Assembly (NCBI RefSeq): GCF_017368815.1
Contig: NZ_JAFNME010000024.1
Location: 1-41,681 of the forward strand
Direction: 5' to 3'
Source of the DNA: Comamonas denitrificans
Lineage (GTDB): Bacteria; Pseudomonadota; Gammaproteobacteria; Burkholderiales; Burkholderiaceae_C
DNA length: 41,681 nt
In this document: positions 22,500-30,751 of the stretch, piece by piece
How the letters are laid out: each line of letters starts with the position of its first letter
How positions within the stretch are numbered: the first letter of the stretch is position 1
Position numbers and translations under genes: made by a program
The notes under the pieces: generated by a model
Seen by the model: only the letters and a program-made list of their open reading frames with translations
The model's database searches: none
What the model was told of the DNA's origin: nothing

Positions 22500-24542
22500 A
22501 TGCAAAAAACTACGGCACACACAACCGTTTTCGTCCCGGCAGCACGCGCTGTTCGGCCCTTGTTGGCATCCCCTTTGGCCCTGGCGTGCGCCGCCCTGTT
22601 CGCCCCGCTGGCCCAAGCCCAAGACAGTGCCCCCACCCATACGCTGGATGAAGTGCTGGTCACCGCCGTCCACGACCACTCGGCCGTCCAAGTGGTCACC
22701 GATCCGAAAATCCCGCGCCAGCCCATTCCGGCCAGCGATGCCGCCGATTACCTCAAAACCATCCCCGGCTTTGCCGCCGTGCGCAATGGCGGCAGCAATG
22801 GCGACCCGGTGTTTCGCGGGCAGTTTGGTTCACGCCTGGCACTGCTGACCAATGGCACCCAAATGCTGGGGGCCTGCCCCGGACGGATGGACGCACCCAG
22901 CGCCTACATTGCGCCCGAGACGTTCGACGTACTCACCCTCATCAAAGGCCCGCAAACCGTGCTGTGGGGGCCGGGGGCCTCGGCCGGGGTGGTGCGCTTT
23001 GAGCGCGAGCGCCCCGACTTCAGCAGCGGCCCGGTGAATTTCACCGCCAGCGCTCTGGGCGGCAGCGCCGGGCGCAACGACCAAAATGCCGATCTGGCCG
23101 TAGGCAACAGCCAGTACTACGCCCGCCTGAGCGCCAACCATTCGCACGGCCAGGACTATGAGGATGGCAACGGTCAAACCATCCCCTCGGCCTGGGACAA
23201 ATGGAACGCCGACCTGGCCCTGGGCTGGACACCCGATGCCGACACCCTGGTAGAGCTGAGCGCCGGTGCCGGTGACGGCTGGGCCCGCTACGCCGCCCGG
23301 GGCATGGACGGCACGCAGTTTCGCCGCGACAGCGTCGGCCTGCGGCTGCAAAAGAAAAACCTTACGCCCTGGCTGACCAAGGTCGAAGCCCAGTTGTATC
23401 GCAACACGGCCGACCATTTGATGGACAACTTCCAGCGCCGCACCACCCCTGCGGGCAAGATGGCCATGGCCAGCAACGTCAAGCGCGTCGTCACCGGGGG
23501 CCGCATCGCGGCGACCTTGCAACCGACCCCGGCGCTGACCGCCGACATCGGCCTGGACCTGCAGCGCAACACGCACGAAGGGCGCAGCGGCATGGGCATG
23601 AGCTACCTGAACAAGCCGTGGGTGCGCGATGCCAAGTTTGCCAACCTGGGCCTGTTTACCGAGCTGCGCTGGCAAGCCGCGCCCAGCACCCTGTGGGTGG
23701 GTGGCCTGCGCCTGGACCGGGCCGAGACCTGGGATTACCGCAATCCAGCCCTGACGGGGCAGCGCAAGGAAAGCGCCCTGCCCAGCGGCTTTGCCCGCTG
23801 GGAGCACACCCTGGCCAGCGGGGCCACCACCTACATCGGCCTGGGGCATGTGCAGCGCTTTCCCGATTACTGGGAGCTGATCTCCCCGGGCAACAGCACC
23901 CCGGCCGCCGGCAACGCCTTTGCCACGCTGGAGCCAGAAAAAACCACCCAGCTGGATGTGGGTGTCAACTGGAAGGGGCAGAACTGGCAGTTCTGGACCT
24001 CGGCCTACGCCGGCATGGTGCGTGACTTCATCCTGTTCGACTACACGGGCGGGGCCAGCAAGGTGCGCAACGTCGATGCCCGCACCGCCGGTTTCGAGCT
24101 GGGCGGCAGCTACAAGCTGGCACCGGCCTGGACGGCGCAGGCCACTCTGGCCTACAGCTGGGGACGCAACAGCAGCGATGGCACGGCCCTGCCGCAAATG
24201 CCGCCGCTGGAAGCGCGCCTGGGCCTGGACTACGCCCAGGGCCCATGGACGGCCGGGGCACTGTGGCGCCTGGTGGCTGCGCAGCACCGTTACGCACTGA
24301 ACCAAGGCAACGTGGTCGGCCGCGACTTTGGCGCCAGCAGCGGCTTTGGCACCCTGGCCTTGCACGCCAGCTACCGTGTGCAACGCAATATGAAAGTCAC
24401 GGTCGGGGTGGACAACCTGCTGGACAAAGCCTATGCCGAGCACCTGAACCGCGCTGGCGATGCCGGTTTCGGCTTTCCGGGCAACACCCGGGTGAATGAG
24501 CCCGGACGCACCCTGTGGCTGCGGGCGGATATGCAGTTTTAA
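22500..24542 (+). CDS. TonB-dependent copper receptor (OprC/NosA type)
   Basis: This outer-membrane receptor probably takes up copper. The 680-residue protein has a signal peptide ending FAPLAQAQD and a TonB-box-like TLDEVLVTA. The plug carries the diagnostic copper-receptor blocks VVTDPKIPRQPIPASDAADY followed by LKTIPGFAAVRNGGSNGDPV, GACPGRMDAPSAYI and GPQTVLWGPGASAGVVRFER. The barrel ends TLWLRADMQF. GGAGAG upstream of ATG 22500 sets the start; the frame is open much further upstream but overlaps DUF2946. Methionine-rich stretches (MAMAS, MGMGMS) could serve as copper ligands (inference). Confidence 0.88.
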   Translation: MQKTTAHTTVFVPAARAVRPLLASPLALACAALFAPLAQAQDSAPTHTLDEVLVTAVHDHSAVQVVTDPKIPRQPIPASDAADYLKTIPGFAAVRNGGSNGDPVFRGQFGSRLALLTNGTQMLGACPGRMDAPSAYIAPETFDVLTLIKGPQTVLWGPGASAGVVRFERERPDFSSGPVNFTASALGGSAGRNDQNADLAVGNSQYYARLSANHSHGQDYEDGNGQTIPSAWDKWNADLALGWTPDADTLVELSAGAGDGWARYAARGMDGTQFRRDSVGLRLQKKNLTPWLTKVEAQLYRNTADHLMDNFQRRTTPAGKMAMASNVKRVVTGGRIAATLQPTPALTADIGLDLQRNTHEGRSGMGMSYLNKPWVRDAKFANLGLFTELRWQAAPSTLWVGGLRLDRAETWDYRNPALTGQRKESALPSGFARWEHTLASGATTYIGLGHVQRFPDYWELISPGNSTPAAGNAFATLEPEKTTQLDVGVNWKGQNWQFWTSAYAGMVRDFILFDYTGGASKVRNVDARTAGFELGGSYKLAPAWTAQATLAYSWGRNSSDGTALPQMPPLEARLGLDYAQGPWTAGALWRLVAAQHRYALNQGNVVGRDFGASSGFGTLALHASYRVQRNMKVTVGVDNLLDKAYAEHLNRAGDAGFGFPGNTRVNEPGRTLWLRADMQF

Positions 24543-24564
24543 GCCCTAGCTTTTCAGCATAAAA

Positions 24565-24610
24565 AGAGCTGGTAGCGCTTATTTAACAAGCACTACCAGC
24601 TCTCTTTTTT
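24565..24610. terminator. Bidirectional terminator (dispersed element, copy C)
   Basis: A perfect 11-bp stem pairs AGAGCTGGTAG (24565-24575) with CTACCAGCTCT (24593-24603). T-run 24605-24610 lies on the plus side and an A-run just before the stem serves the minus strand. It separates the convergent copper receptor and GlcD-like genes. The inner GCGCTT shows it belongs to the dispersed palindrome family. Confidence 0.88.
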
Positions 24611-24633
24611 GAAAAGGGCAATTAAAAGGGCAA

Positions 24634-26130
24634 TTAAAACCGTGGCAAATCCGGGTGGCTGAGCTTGCCGCCGCGCACCAGCATCTTGCCGTACTCGGCA
24701 CAGCGGTTGAGCGTAGGAATGAGCTTGCCGGGGTTGAGCAGCCCGGCCGGGTCAAACGCCGCTTTCAGGGCGAACATCTGCGCGTTCTCTTCTGCGGTGA
24801 ACTGGGCGCACATGCTGTTGAGCTTTTCCACGCCCACGCCATGCTCGCCGGTGATGGTGCCGCCCATGGCCACGCTGGTTTCCAGAATGTCCGCGCCAAA
24901 CAGCTCGCAGCGGCGCAGCTCATCGGCGTTGTTGGCATCAAACAAAATCAGCGGGTGCAGGTTGCCATCGCCCGCGTGGAACACGTTCACGCAGCGCAGC
25001 TGGTATTTTTTTTCCATCGCTTGAATGGCCAGCAAGATGTCGGCCAGGCGCTTGCGCGGAATGGTCGAATCCATGCACATGTAGTCGGCGCTGATGCGGC
25101 CACTGGCCGGAAAGGCGTTTTTGCGCCCACTCCAAAAGCGCAGGCGCTCTTCCTCGTTGTTGCTCACGGTAATGGCCGTGGCCCCCGCGCCGCGCAGCAC
25201 GTCGCTCATGCGAGCGATTTCTTCTTCCACCTCTTCGGGCGTGCCGTCGCTTTCGCACAGCAAAATGGCCTCGGCGCTCAGGTCGTAGCCGGCGTGGACA
25301 AAGTCCTCGACGGCAGCGGTCATGGGCTTGTCCATCATTTCCAGCCCGGCGGGAATGATGCCCTGGGCAATGACGGCGGCCACGGCATCGCCGGCTTTGC
25401 GCACATCGTCAAAGCTGGCCATGATGCAGCGGGCCAGTTTGGGCTGGGGAATGAGTTTGACGGTCACCTCGGTCACCACGGCCAGCATGCCCTCGCTGCC
25501 CATCATCACCGCCAGCAGGTCGTAGCCGGGCACATCCAGCGCCTCGCTGCCAAACTCAATCGGCTCGCCCGCCACGGTAAAACCGCTAACTTTCAAGATG
25601 TTGTGCACGGTCAGGCCGTACTTCAGGCAGTGCACGCCGCCGGAGTTTTCCGCCACGTTGCCGCCGATGGTGCAGGCAATCTGGCTGCTGGGGTCGGGCG
25701 CGTAGTACAGGCCGTGGGGCGCAGCCGCCTCGCTGATGGCCAGGTTGCGCACCCCGCACTGCACCCGTGCGGTGCGGCTGAGCGGGTTCACATCCAAAAT
25801 TTTGTTGAATTTGGCCAGCGACAGCGTCACCCCCATGGCATGCGGCATGGCCCCACCCGACAGGCCCGTGCCCGCGCCCCGGGCCACTACCGGCACCTGC
25901 AGGCGGTGGCACACCTGCAGCACGGCTTGCACCTGGGCATAGGTCTCGGGCAGCGCCACGACCAGCGGGCGCTGGCGGTAGGCGGTCAGGCCGTCGCATT
26001 CGTAGGGGGTGGTCTCTTCGCTTTGCCACAGCAAGGTGTGGCCGGGCAGGTGCTGGCTCAAGGCCTGCACCACTTCGGTCTGGCGGGCCAAGCGCTCAGA
26101 CGCAGTGGGGGTTTCGGTGGCAGTCATCAT
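24634..26130 (-). CDS. FAD-linked oxidase, GlcD-like (glycolate/D-lactate oxidase family)
   Basis: This flavoprotein oxidises a 2-hydroxyacid such as glycolate or D-lactate. The 498-residue protein has the FAD-binding PCMH domain (VVARGAGTGLSGGA around residue 90; CTIGGNVAENSGG), then the FAD-oxidase C-terminal domain with VFHAGDGNLHPLILFD and TGEHGVGVEK. It is a full-length GlcD, but glcE and glcF are not adjacent, so it may act alone like a D-lactate dehydrogenase-type enzyme. The start is MMTATE at 26130 (ATG 26127 equally possible). Substrate is not determinable here. Confidence 0.85.
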   Translation of the reverse strand: MMTATETPTASERLARQTEVVQALSQHLPGHTLLWQSEETTPYECDGLTAYRQRPLVVALPETYAQVQAVLQVCHRLQVPVVARGAGTGLSGGAMPHAMGVTLSLAKFNKILDVNPLSRTARVQCGVRNLAISEAAAPHGLYYAPDPSSQIACTIGGNVAENSGGVHCLKYGLTVHNILKVSGFTVAGEPIEFGSEALDVPGYDLLAVMMGSEGMLAVVTEVTVKLIPQPKLARCIMASFDDVRKAGDAVAAVIAQGIIPAGLEMMDKPMTAAVEDFVHAGYDLSAEAILLCESDGTPEEVEEEIARMSDVLRGAGATAITVSNNEEERLRFWSGRKNAFPASGRISADYMCMDSTIPRKRLADILLAIQAMEKKYQLRCVNVFHAGDGNLHPLILFDANNADELRRCELFGADILETSVAMGGTITGEHGVGVEKLNSMCAQFTAEENAQMFALKAAFDPAGLLNPGKLIPTLNRCAEYGKMLVRGGKLSHPDLPRF

Positions 26131-26210
26131 GGCGTGACTGTAGACGATGCGCCCGGCAGGCTGGTGTGAACTTTCTTGCAACCCGCTGTGAAAGTGCATG
26201 CATTAAAAAA

Positions 26211-26292
26211 AGGAGCTTTTTGCGCTGATAAATAAACGATTTAAGATGCTTTTCCATCTAAAAATCAATAAATTCAAGCGCAACAAGCTCCT
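26211..26292. repeat. Dispersed palindromic element, copy D
   Basis: AGGAGCTT-TTT-GCGCT (26211-26226) pairs with AGCGC-AAC-AAGCTCCT (26277-26292). A-rich sequence precedes the left arm and a T-run follows the right arm. Placed between the 3' end of the LysR gene (26308) and the start of the GlcD-like gene (26130), it can end transcription on the minus strand. The AT-rich interior has no gene. Confidence 0.75.
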
Positions 26293-26307
26293 TTTTTAAA
26301 GAGGCGT

Positions 26308-27219
26308 TTAATTCACCACCTTGACCAACCACTCGGCAAACGCATTGCACTCCCAGCGGTCCATGGTGCCGGTGCGCCAGCACAGGTAATGGGCATTGAC
26401 GCTGGGCACATCCAAATCGAACAAACGCACCAAGGTGCCGTTGTCCAGCCAGGGTGCGCCCAGCTTCAGGCGCACTGGCGCAATGCCCAGGCCGCCCGCA
26501 GCGGCATCGCACAGCAGGCCGACATCGTTGAACTGCGAGCCCTCGGCCGGCTCGGCCCAGTCCAGGCCGGCCGCCCTGAACCACGGCTGCCAGGGCTCCA
26601 GCGGGCTGCGCAGCAAGGGCAGTTCGCTTAAATCCTCAGGGGCATCAATCGGGCCATGCTGGCGCAAAAAGGCGGGCGAGGCCAGCGGGGTGTACACATC
26701 GCGGGCAATTTCCATGTACTCGACATCGGCGTAGTGGCCGGTGCCGTAGCGCACGATCAGATCGGCATCTTCAGCCACCACATCCAGCAGGGGAATGGCC
26801 ACTTGCAAGGCAATATCAATCTCGGGATAGGCCACCATGAATTGCGAGAGCTTAGGAATCAACAAGCACCGCGCAAAAGTGGGCGTGACCGCAATCTTCA
26901 GCCGCTTGCGCCCGGACGATAAGGGCAGGTTGGGAAAGCGCTGCAGCGCCCCCAGCCCTTCGCGCACCTGCTGCAAATAATTGGTGCCCTCGGTGGTGAG
27001 CGAAAAATCCGAGCGGCCAAACAGCTGGGTGCCCAGCACCTCTTCCAACTGGCGCACCCGGTGGCTGACCGCGCTGGGCGTGACGCTTAATTCATCGGCC
27101 GTCAGCGTCACGCTGCGCAGCCGCGCCAGGGCTTCAAACGTGAGCAGGCACTGAATGGGCGGAATGCGCCGCGCTGCACGGCTATCAAAACTGGGGCGGC
27201 CGGCGCGGGGCGTAGTCAT
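26308..27219 (-). CDS. LysR-family regulator, GcvA-like
   Basis: This 303-residue LysR-type regulator has an N-terminal winged HTH starting RIPPIQCLLTFEALARLRSV, with recognition helix VTPSAVSHRVRQLEE. The C-terminal substrate-binding domain contains LKIAVTPTFARCLLIPKLSQ and DLIVRYGTGHY, a pattern close to GcvA. It overlaps purU by 1 nt (TAATG) and is downstream of it on the same strand. This suggests a link to glycine and one-carbon metabolism, since GcvA controls glycine cleavage in E. coli; the link here is inferred. Confidence 0.88.
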   Translation of the reverse strand: MTTPRAGRPSFDSRAARRIPPIQCLLTFEALARLRSVTLTADELSVTPSAVSHRVRQLEEVLGTQLFGRSDFSLTTEGTNYLQQVREGLGALQRFPNLPLSSGRKRLKIAVTPTFARCLLIPKLSQFMVAYPEIDIALQVAIPLLDVVAEDADLIVRYGTGHYADVEYMEIARDVYTPLASPAFLRQHGPIDAPEDLSELPLLRSPLEPWQPWFRAAGLDWAEPAEGSQFNDVGLLCDAAAGGLGIAPVRLKLGAPWLDNGTLVRLFDLDVPSVNAHYLCWRTGTMDRWECNAFAEWLVKVVN

Positions 27220-28070
27220 TAGCGGAACACCACGGTTTTATGGCCGTTCAAAATCACCCGGCGCTCGCTGTGCCACTGCACGGCACGGGCCAGCACCTGG
27301 CTTTCGGTGTCCTGGCCACGGGCGGTGAGGTCATCGACCGTGTCGGTGTGGTCGGCGCGGGCCACGTCCTGCTCGATGATGGGGCCTTCGTCCAAATCGG
27401 CGGTGACGTAGTGCGCCGTGGCCCCGATCAGCTTCACGCCCCGGTCATGGGCCTGGTAATAGGGCTTGGCCCCCTTGAAGCTGGGCAAAAAGCTGTGGTG
27501 GATGTTGATGGCGCGGCCTTGCAGTTTTTCGCACAGGTTGTTGGACAGCACCTGCATGTAACGGGCCAGCACGACCAGTTCTGCGCCCTCTTGTTCGATC
27601 ACTTCCAATTGGCGTGCTTCGGCCTGCGCCTTGGTGGCGGCCGTGACGGGGATGTGGTGGAAGGGAATGTTGTAGCTGGCCGCCAGCTGGTAAAAATCGC
27701 GGTGGTTGCTGATGATGGCGCGAATATCGACCGGCAACAGCCCGGACTTGAAGCGAAACAGCAGGTCGTTCAGGCAATGGCCTTGGCGGCTGACCATGAT
27801 GACGGTCTTCATGCGCTCGGCCCGGGGGTGGATGCTCCAGCGCATTTGCAGCGGCTCGGCCAAGGCGGCAAACGCTGCTTTCAAGCTGGCCAGATCGTGG
27901 GCCGCGCAGGCAAATTGCACACGCATAAAAAACAGGCCGGTGGCCTGGTCGTTGTATTGCGCGGCTTCTTCAATATTGGCGCTTTGCTCCAGCAAGAAGC
28001 CAGAAACCGTGTGCACCAGGCCCAAGCGGTCAGGGCAGGAAAGGGTCAGGATGTAGGCGTGTTCAGTCAT
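27219..28070 (-). CDS. purU: Formyltetrahydrofolate deformylase PurU
   Basis: The product hydrolyses 10-formyl-THF to formate and THF, balancing one-carbon pools. The 283-residue protein has an N-terminal ACT domain (YILTLSCPDRLGLVHTVSGF) and a C-terminal formyltransferase-like domain. The latter includes ISNHRDF, the catalytic His in INIHHSFLPSFKGAKPYYQA and the Asp region in DLDEGPIIEQDV. It is followed with 1-nt overlap by the GcvA-like regulator. Length is normal. Confidence 0.95.
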   Translation of the reverse strand: MTEHAYILTLSCPDRLGLVHTVSGFLLEQSANIEEAAQYNDQATGLFFMRVQFACAAHDLASLKAAFAALAEPLQMRWSIHPRAERMKTVIMVSRQGHCLNDLLFRFKSGLLPVDIRAIISNHRDFYQLAASYNIPFHHIPVTAATKAQAEARQLEVIEQEGAELVVLARYMQVLSNNLCEKLQGRAINIHHSFLPSFKGAKPYYQAHDRGVKLIGATAHYVTADLDEGPIIEQDVARADHTDTVDDLTARGQDTESQVLARAVQWHSERRVILNGHKTVVFR

Positions 28071-28134
28071 AACCGGCGAATTGTCGCAGCTAATAGCGGG
28101 GCTTGCGCCCCGACGCTGCAGGTGTTGCGCTGCT

Positions 28135-28431
28135 TTAGTGGATCAACACCGGATTTTGCGCCAGGCTGGCGTAGCGCTCGAGGGTGGCTTCTACCTCTTC
28201 CTCCGAGGGGGATTCGATTTGCCAAGCGCGAATCTGGCGCTGGAACAGCTCCGCCCACTCGCCATCCAGGTACACCTCTTTGCCCGTGCGCTTATCGACA
28301 ATCTCAAAGCCATGGCGTGGCAGCGCGGGGGTTTCGGTTTTGCCATCGGAGAGCAAAATCTTCTCTGGCTGCCCCAAATCGGGCTGCATGTGCAGCACTA
28401 CGAAAGTGTCTGAGTCGTACAGCATTTGCAT
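28135..28431 (-). CDS. DUF3567 family protein
   Basis: This 98-residue soluble protein starts MQMLYDSDTFVVLHMQPD and contains RHGFEIVDKRTGKEVYLDGE. That pattern belongs to the betaproteobacterial DUF3567 family of unknown function. A strong AGGAGG ribosome site before ATG 28431 fixes the start, so the 15 residues upstream in frame are not used. It lies 64 nt before purU on the same strand. Confidence 0.85.
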   Translation of the reverse strand: MQMLYDSDTFVVLHMQPDLGQPEKILLSDGKTETPALPRHGFEIVDKRTGKEVYLDGEWAELFQRQIRAWQIESPSEEEVEATLERYASLAQNPVLIH

Positions 28432-28472
28432 GGTGGGCCCTCCTCTCATCGTGTTACAGCTAGGAATCACCA

Positions 28473-29258
28473 TCACTTGCGAAGTTCCTCTGGGACAGTT
28501 TGCAGCTGCAAATCCAGGCTGTCATTCGCGCTTTCCTGCATGCGAATGCGCACTGGCAAATAACCCCACTGCGGTGCCACCCACAAGGCCGAATGGCTGG
28601 CGTGCGCCCCGGCCTGCGCGTTATCGGCATCCAGGTGCAGCAATTTCAGCGCCTTGATCCCCCCAGCGGGCAGCTGCAGGTTTTCTTGCCGATCCACCAC
28701 AAACACCCAGGGCTTGACGCTTTTATTGCTGGCCGCCTGCACGGCAATGCGTGTGCCCTGGGGATAATCCTGCGGGGCTGCCGCCAGCATCCCCGCCACT
28801 TGGAAAAACACGCTCACCCGGTCTTGGGTCAGCGCCTGCCACTGCGCCGCCGGGCTGCCCCGGCTGAAAGTAATTTGCCCGCTGGCCGCGTCAAAGCTGA
28901 CGCTGTACTCCTTGCGCGCGCGGTCCATGAACACTTCGGGCTGCAGGCCCTGCGCCGTCAGCTGCCCGGTACTGACTTGGCGGCGCCCGCCCAGCAGCGG
29001 CATCTGCACCTCTTGCGCAGCCTCGTAGCGGCCCGCTTGCACTTGCCAGCGCAATTGGGCTTGGGCTTTGAAATGAAACCCCTTGGCCACCCCCGACACT
29101 GCAAACGGCAACACCGCATTGGGGGGCGCTTGCCAGGTCACAGGCGCATGGCGCAGGCTGCCTTGCGCATTGGTCACTTCAATGGCCGCCGCCTGCACCG
29201 ATCCGACCAGCCAGGGCGCAAGCAGACACAGCCCGCACCACGCTTTTATTGTGTTCAT
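28473..29258 (-). CDS. DUF3108-domain secreted protein
   Basis: This 261-residue protein has a signal peptide (about residues 1-24, ending VGSVQAAA) and one beta-rich domain of DUF3108 type. Typical blocks are VAKGFHFKAQAQLRWQVQAG, the middle QPEVFMDRARKEYSVSFDAA and the ending APQWGYLPVRIRMQ. DUF3108 proteins are periplasmic or lipid-associated proteins of unknown role. ATG 29258 has AGGA upstream at good spacing. DUF3567 follows after 41 nt. Confidence 0.82.
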   Translation of the reverse strand: MNTIKAWCGLCLLAPWLVGSVQAAAIEVTNAQGSLRHAPVTWQAPPNAVLPFAVSGVAKGFHFKAQAQLRWQVQAGRYEAAQEVQMPLLGGRRQVSTGQLTAQGLQPEVFMDRARKEYSVSFDAASGQITFSRGSPAAQWQALTQDRVSVFFQVAGMLAAAPQDYPQGTRIAVQAASNKSVKPWVFVVDRQENLQLPAGGIKALKLLHLDADNAQAGAHASHSALWVAPQWGYLPVRIRMQESANDSLDLQLQTVPEELRK

Positions 29259-29280
29259 GGCTACCGTTTCCTTGTGTTGC

Positions 29281-29309
29281 AGAAAAAAGAAAAGCACCCT
29301 GCGGGTGCT
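29281..29309 (-). terminator. Rho-independent terminator
   Basis: AGCACCC (29293-29299) pairs with GGGTGCT (29303-29309) across a 3-nt loop. On the minus strand a T-rich tract (29281-29292) follows. It lies after the stop at 29332 and separates that gene from the DUF3108 gene. Confidence 0.75.
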
Positions 29310-29331
29310 GGATGGCACAGCGCAGCGCGGC

Positions 29332-29814
29332 TTATGCCTGCCCCGCGTCTTGCCCAGCCTCTTCCTCACTGCGCAGACGCACCCGCATCCAAAACCCGCG
29401 TGCTTCGCCCTTGAGCACCAGTTTGGAGCGCACCTGCACTTTGTTGCTGGACAACGGCATGGGAATTTTGTAGTGCTTGGGCATGGCCATGATGGCACCA
29501 AAGGTGGGCATCTTCCAGTACTGGTCGTACCCGGCGTGGTAGGCCACTTCTTCGCACCAGCCCACGCGCTCAATGTCAGCGCGTTGTACGGTGTTGATTT
29601 CTTTGCCTTCACTTTGGCCCAGTCCCTCCACCCATAGCAGGGCTTGGGTGTTGGGGGGGATGTGCAGCCAGATCTCGGCCGCATCACCAAAACCTTCGGT
29701 GCGCACACCCGACTGGCTGGCAACGGCACCCCCTTCAGCCTCCGGACGCCCCATGTAGCGCCGGGGGCCGCTTCCCTCGGGCAGTTCGCTAGGATTGGGT
29801 ACTTCGGTATTCAC
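29332..29814 (-). CDS. Hypothetical protein, unrecognised
   Basis: A 160-residue product with a GTG start at 29814 (MNTEVPNPSELPEGSGPRRY). It has an acidic/Pro/Gly N-terminal third, then a denser region with IWLHIPPNTQALLWVEGLGQ, YWKMPTFGAIMAMPKHYKIP and an Arg/Glu-rich end. There is no signal peptide, transmembrane segment or motif I recognise. The frame is open to a TTG at 29922, which would add a Cys-rich stretch; the GTG is preferred because the codon style upstream is unlike coding DNA. It has its own terminator and sits divergent from modA, 165 nt away. Confidence 0.55.
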   Translation of the reverse strand: MNTEVPNPSELPEGSGPRRYMGRPEAEGGAVASQSGVRTEGFGDAAEIWLHIPPNTQALLWVEGLGQSEGKEINTVQRADIERVGWCEEVAYHAGYDQYWKMPTFGAIMAMPKHYKIPMPLSSNKVQVRSKLVLKGEARGFWMRVRLRSEEEAGQDAGQA

Positions 29815-29979
29815 AGCAATGCTTTCTTGATAAAAAGTGATGGTTTTATTGGTATGGGGGCTATTGTGACAAATACTAGCGCAAGTGACGCAGAATAAAA
29901 ACGAAGCGCACCAAGCCGCCAACCAACCCTCCCTGAAAAACCACTTCTACTCTATTTATTTCATTAACAAAAATTGACC

Positions 29980-30717
29980 ATGCAAAAACTCCTTGGCTGC
30001 TGCACAGCACTTGTGTTGTTCACTTCCCCGGCCCAGGCCGACACCGTGGCCGCCGCCGTCGCAGCCAACTTCAGTGCCCCCATGCAAGCCATCGCGCCGC
30101 TGTTTGCCCAGGCGACGGGCCATGAAGCACAGCTGTCGTTTGGGGCCACGGGCAAGTTCTACGCTCAAATCAATAACGGAGCGCCGTTTGATGTGCTGCT
30201 TTCGGCCGACAGCAGCACCCCCAGCAAGCTGGCTGCCGAGAAAAAGGCCGTTGCCGCCAGCCAAATCACCTATGCCCAGGGCCAATTGCTGCTCTGGAGC
30301 GCCCAGCCTGGCTACGTCGATGGTGCCGGTGCCGTGCTGAAAACCGGCACTTGGAAGCACCTGGCACTGGCCAACCCCAAATTGGCCCCGTACGGCGCAG
30401 CCGGGCAAGAGGTGCTGCAACAGCTGGGCGTGGATGCCACGGGCCGCACCGTGCTGGGCGAGAACATTGCGCAGACTTACCAGTTTGTCGCCTCGGGGAA
30501 TGCGCAGCTGGGCTTTGTGGCGGCCTCCCAGGTGATGAAAGATGGCCAACTGCAAAGCGGCTCGGCCTGGGTCATTCCGCAGGCGCTGTACAGCCCGATT
30601 CGGCAAGATGCCATCGTGCTGGAGCACGGTCGCAACAACCCCGCCGCCCAGGCCCTGCTGGACTATCTGCAGACCCCTGCGGCACGGGCCATCATGCAGG
30701 CCTACGGCTACCGCTAA
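29980..30717 (+). CDS. modA: ModA-like molybdate-binding protein (orphan)
   Basis: This periplasmic solute-binding protein for molybdate or tungstate has 245 residues. The signal peptide ends SPAQADT. The ModA blocks are AANFSAPMQAIAPLF, GATGKFYAQINNGAPFDVLL with SAD, and GENIAQTYQFVASGNAQLGF. The family usually has Ser-Ser-Gly at the anion-binding loop; here it is Ala-Thr-Gly (residues about 57-59), which may alter affinity. No modB or modC is adjacent, so it must use a remote permease or have another role. The gene is bracketed by unrelated genes. Confidence 0.85.
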   Translation: MQKLLGCCTALVLFTSPAQADTVAAAVAANFSAPMQAIAPLFAQATGHEAQLSFGATGKFYAQINNGAPFDVLLSADSSTPSKLAAEKKAVAASQITYAQGQLLLWSAQPGYVDGAGAVLKTGTWKHLALANPKLAPYGAAGQEVLQQLGVDATGRTVLGENIAQTYQFVASGNAQLGFVAASQVMKDGQLQSGSAWVIPQALYSPIRQDAIVLEHGRNNPAAQALLDYLQTPAARAIMQAYGYR

Positions 30718-30751
30718 CTGCGCCAGCGGCTGACAACCGGCACGGCCCCGC

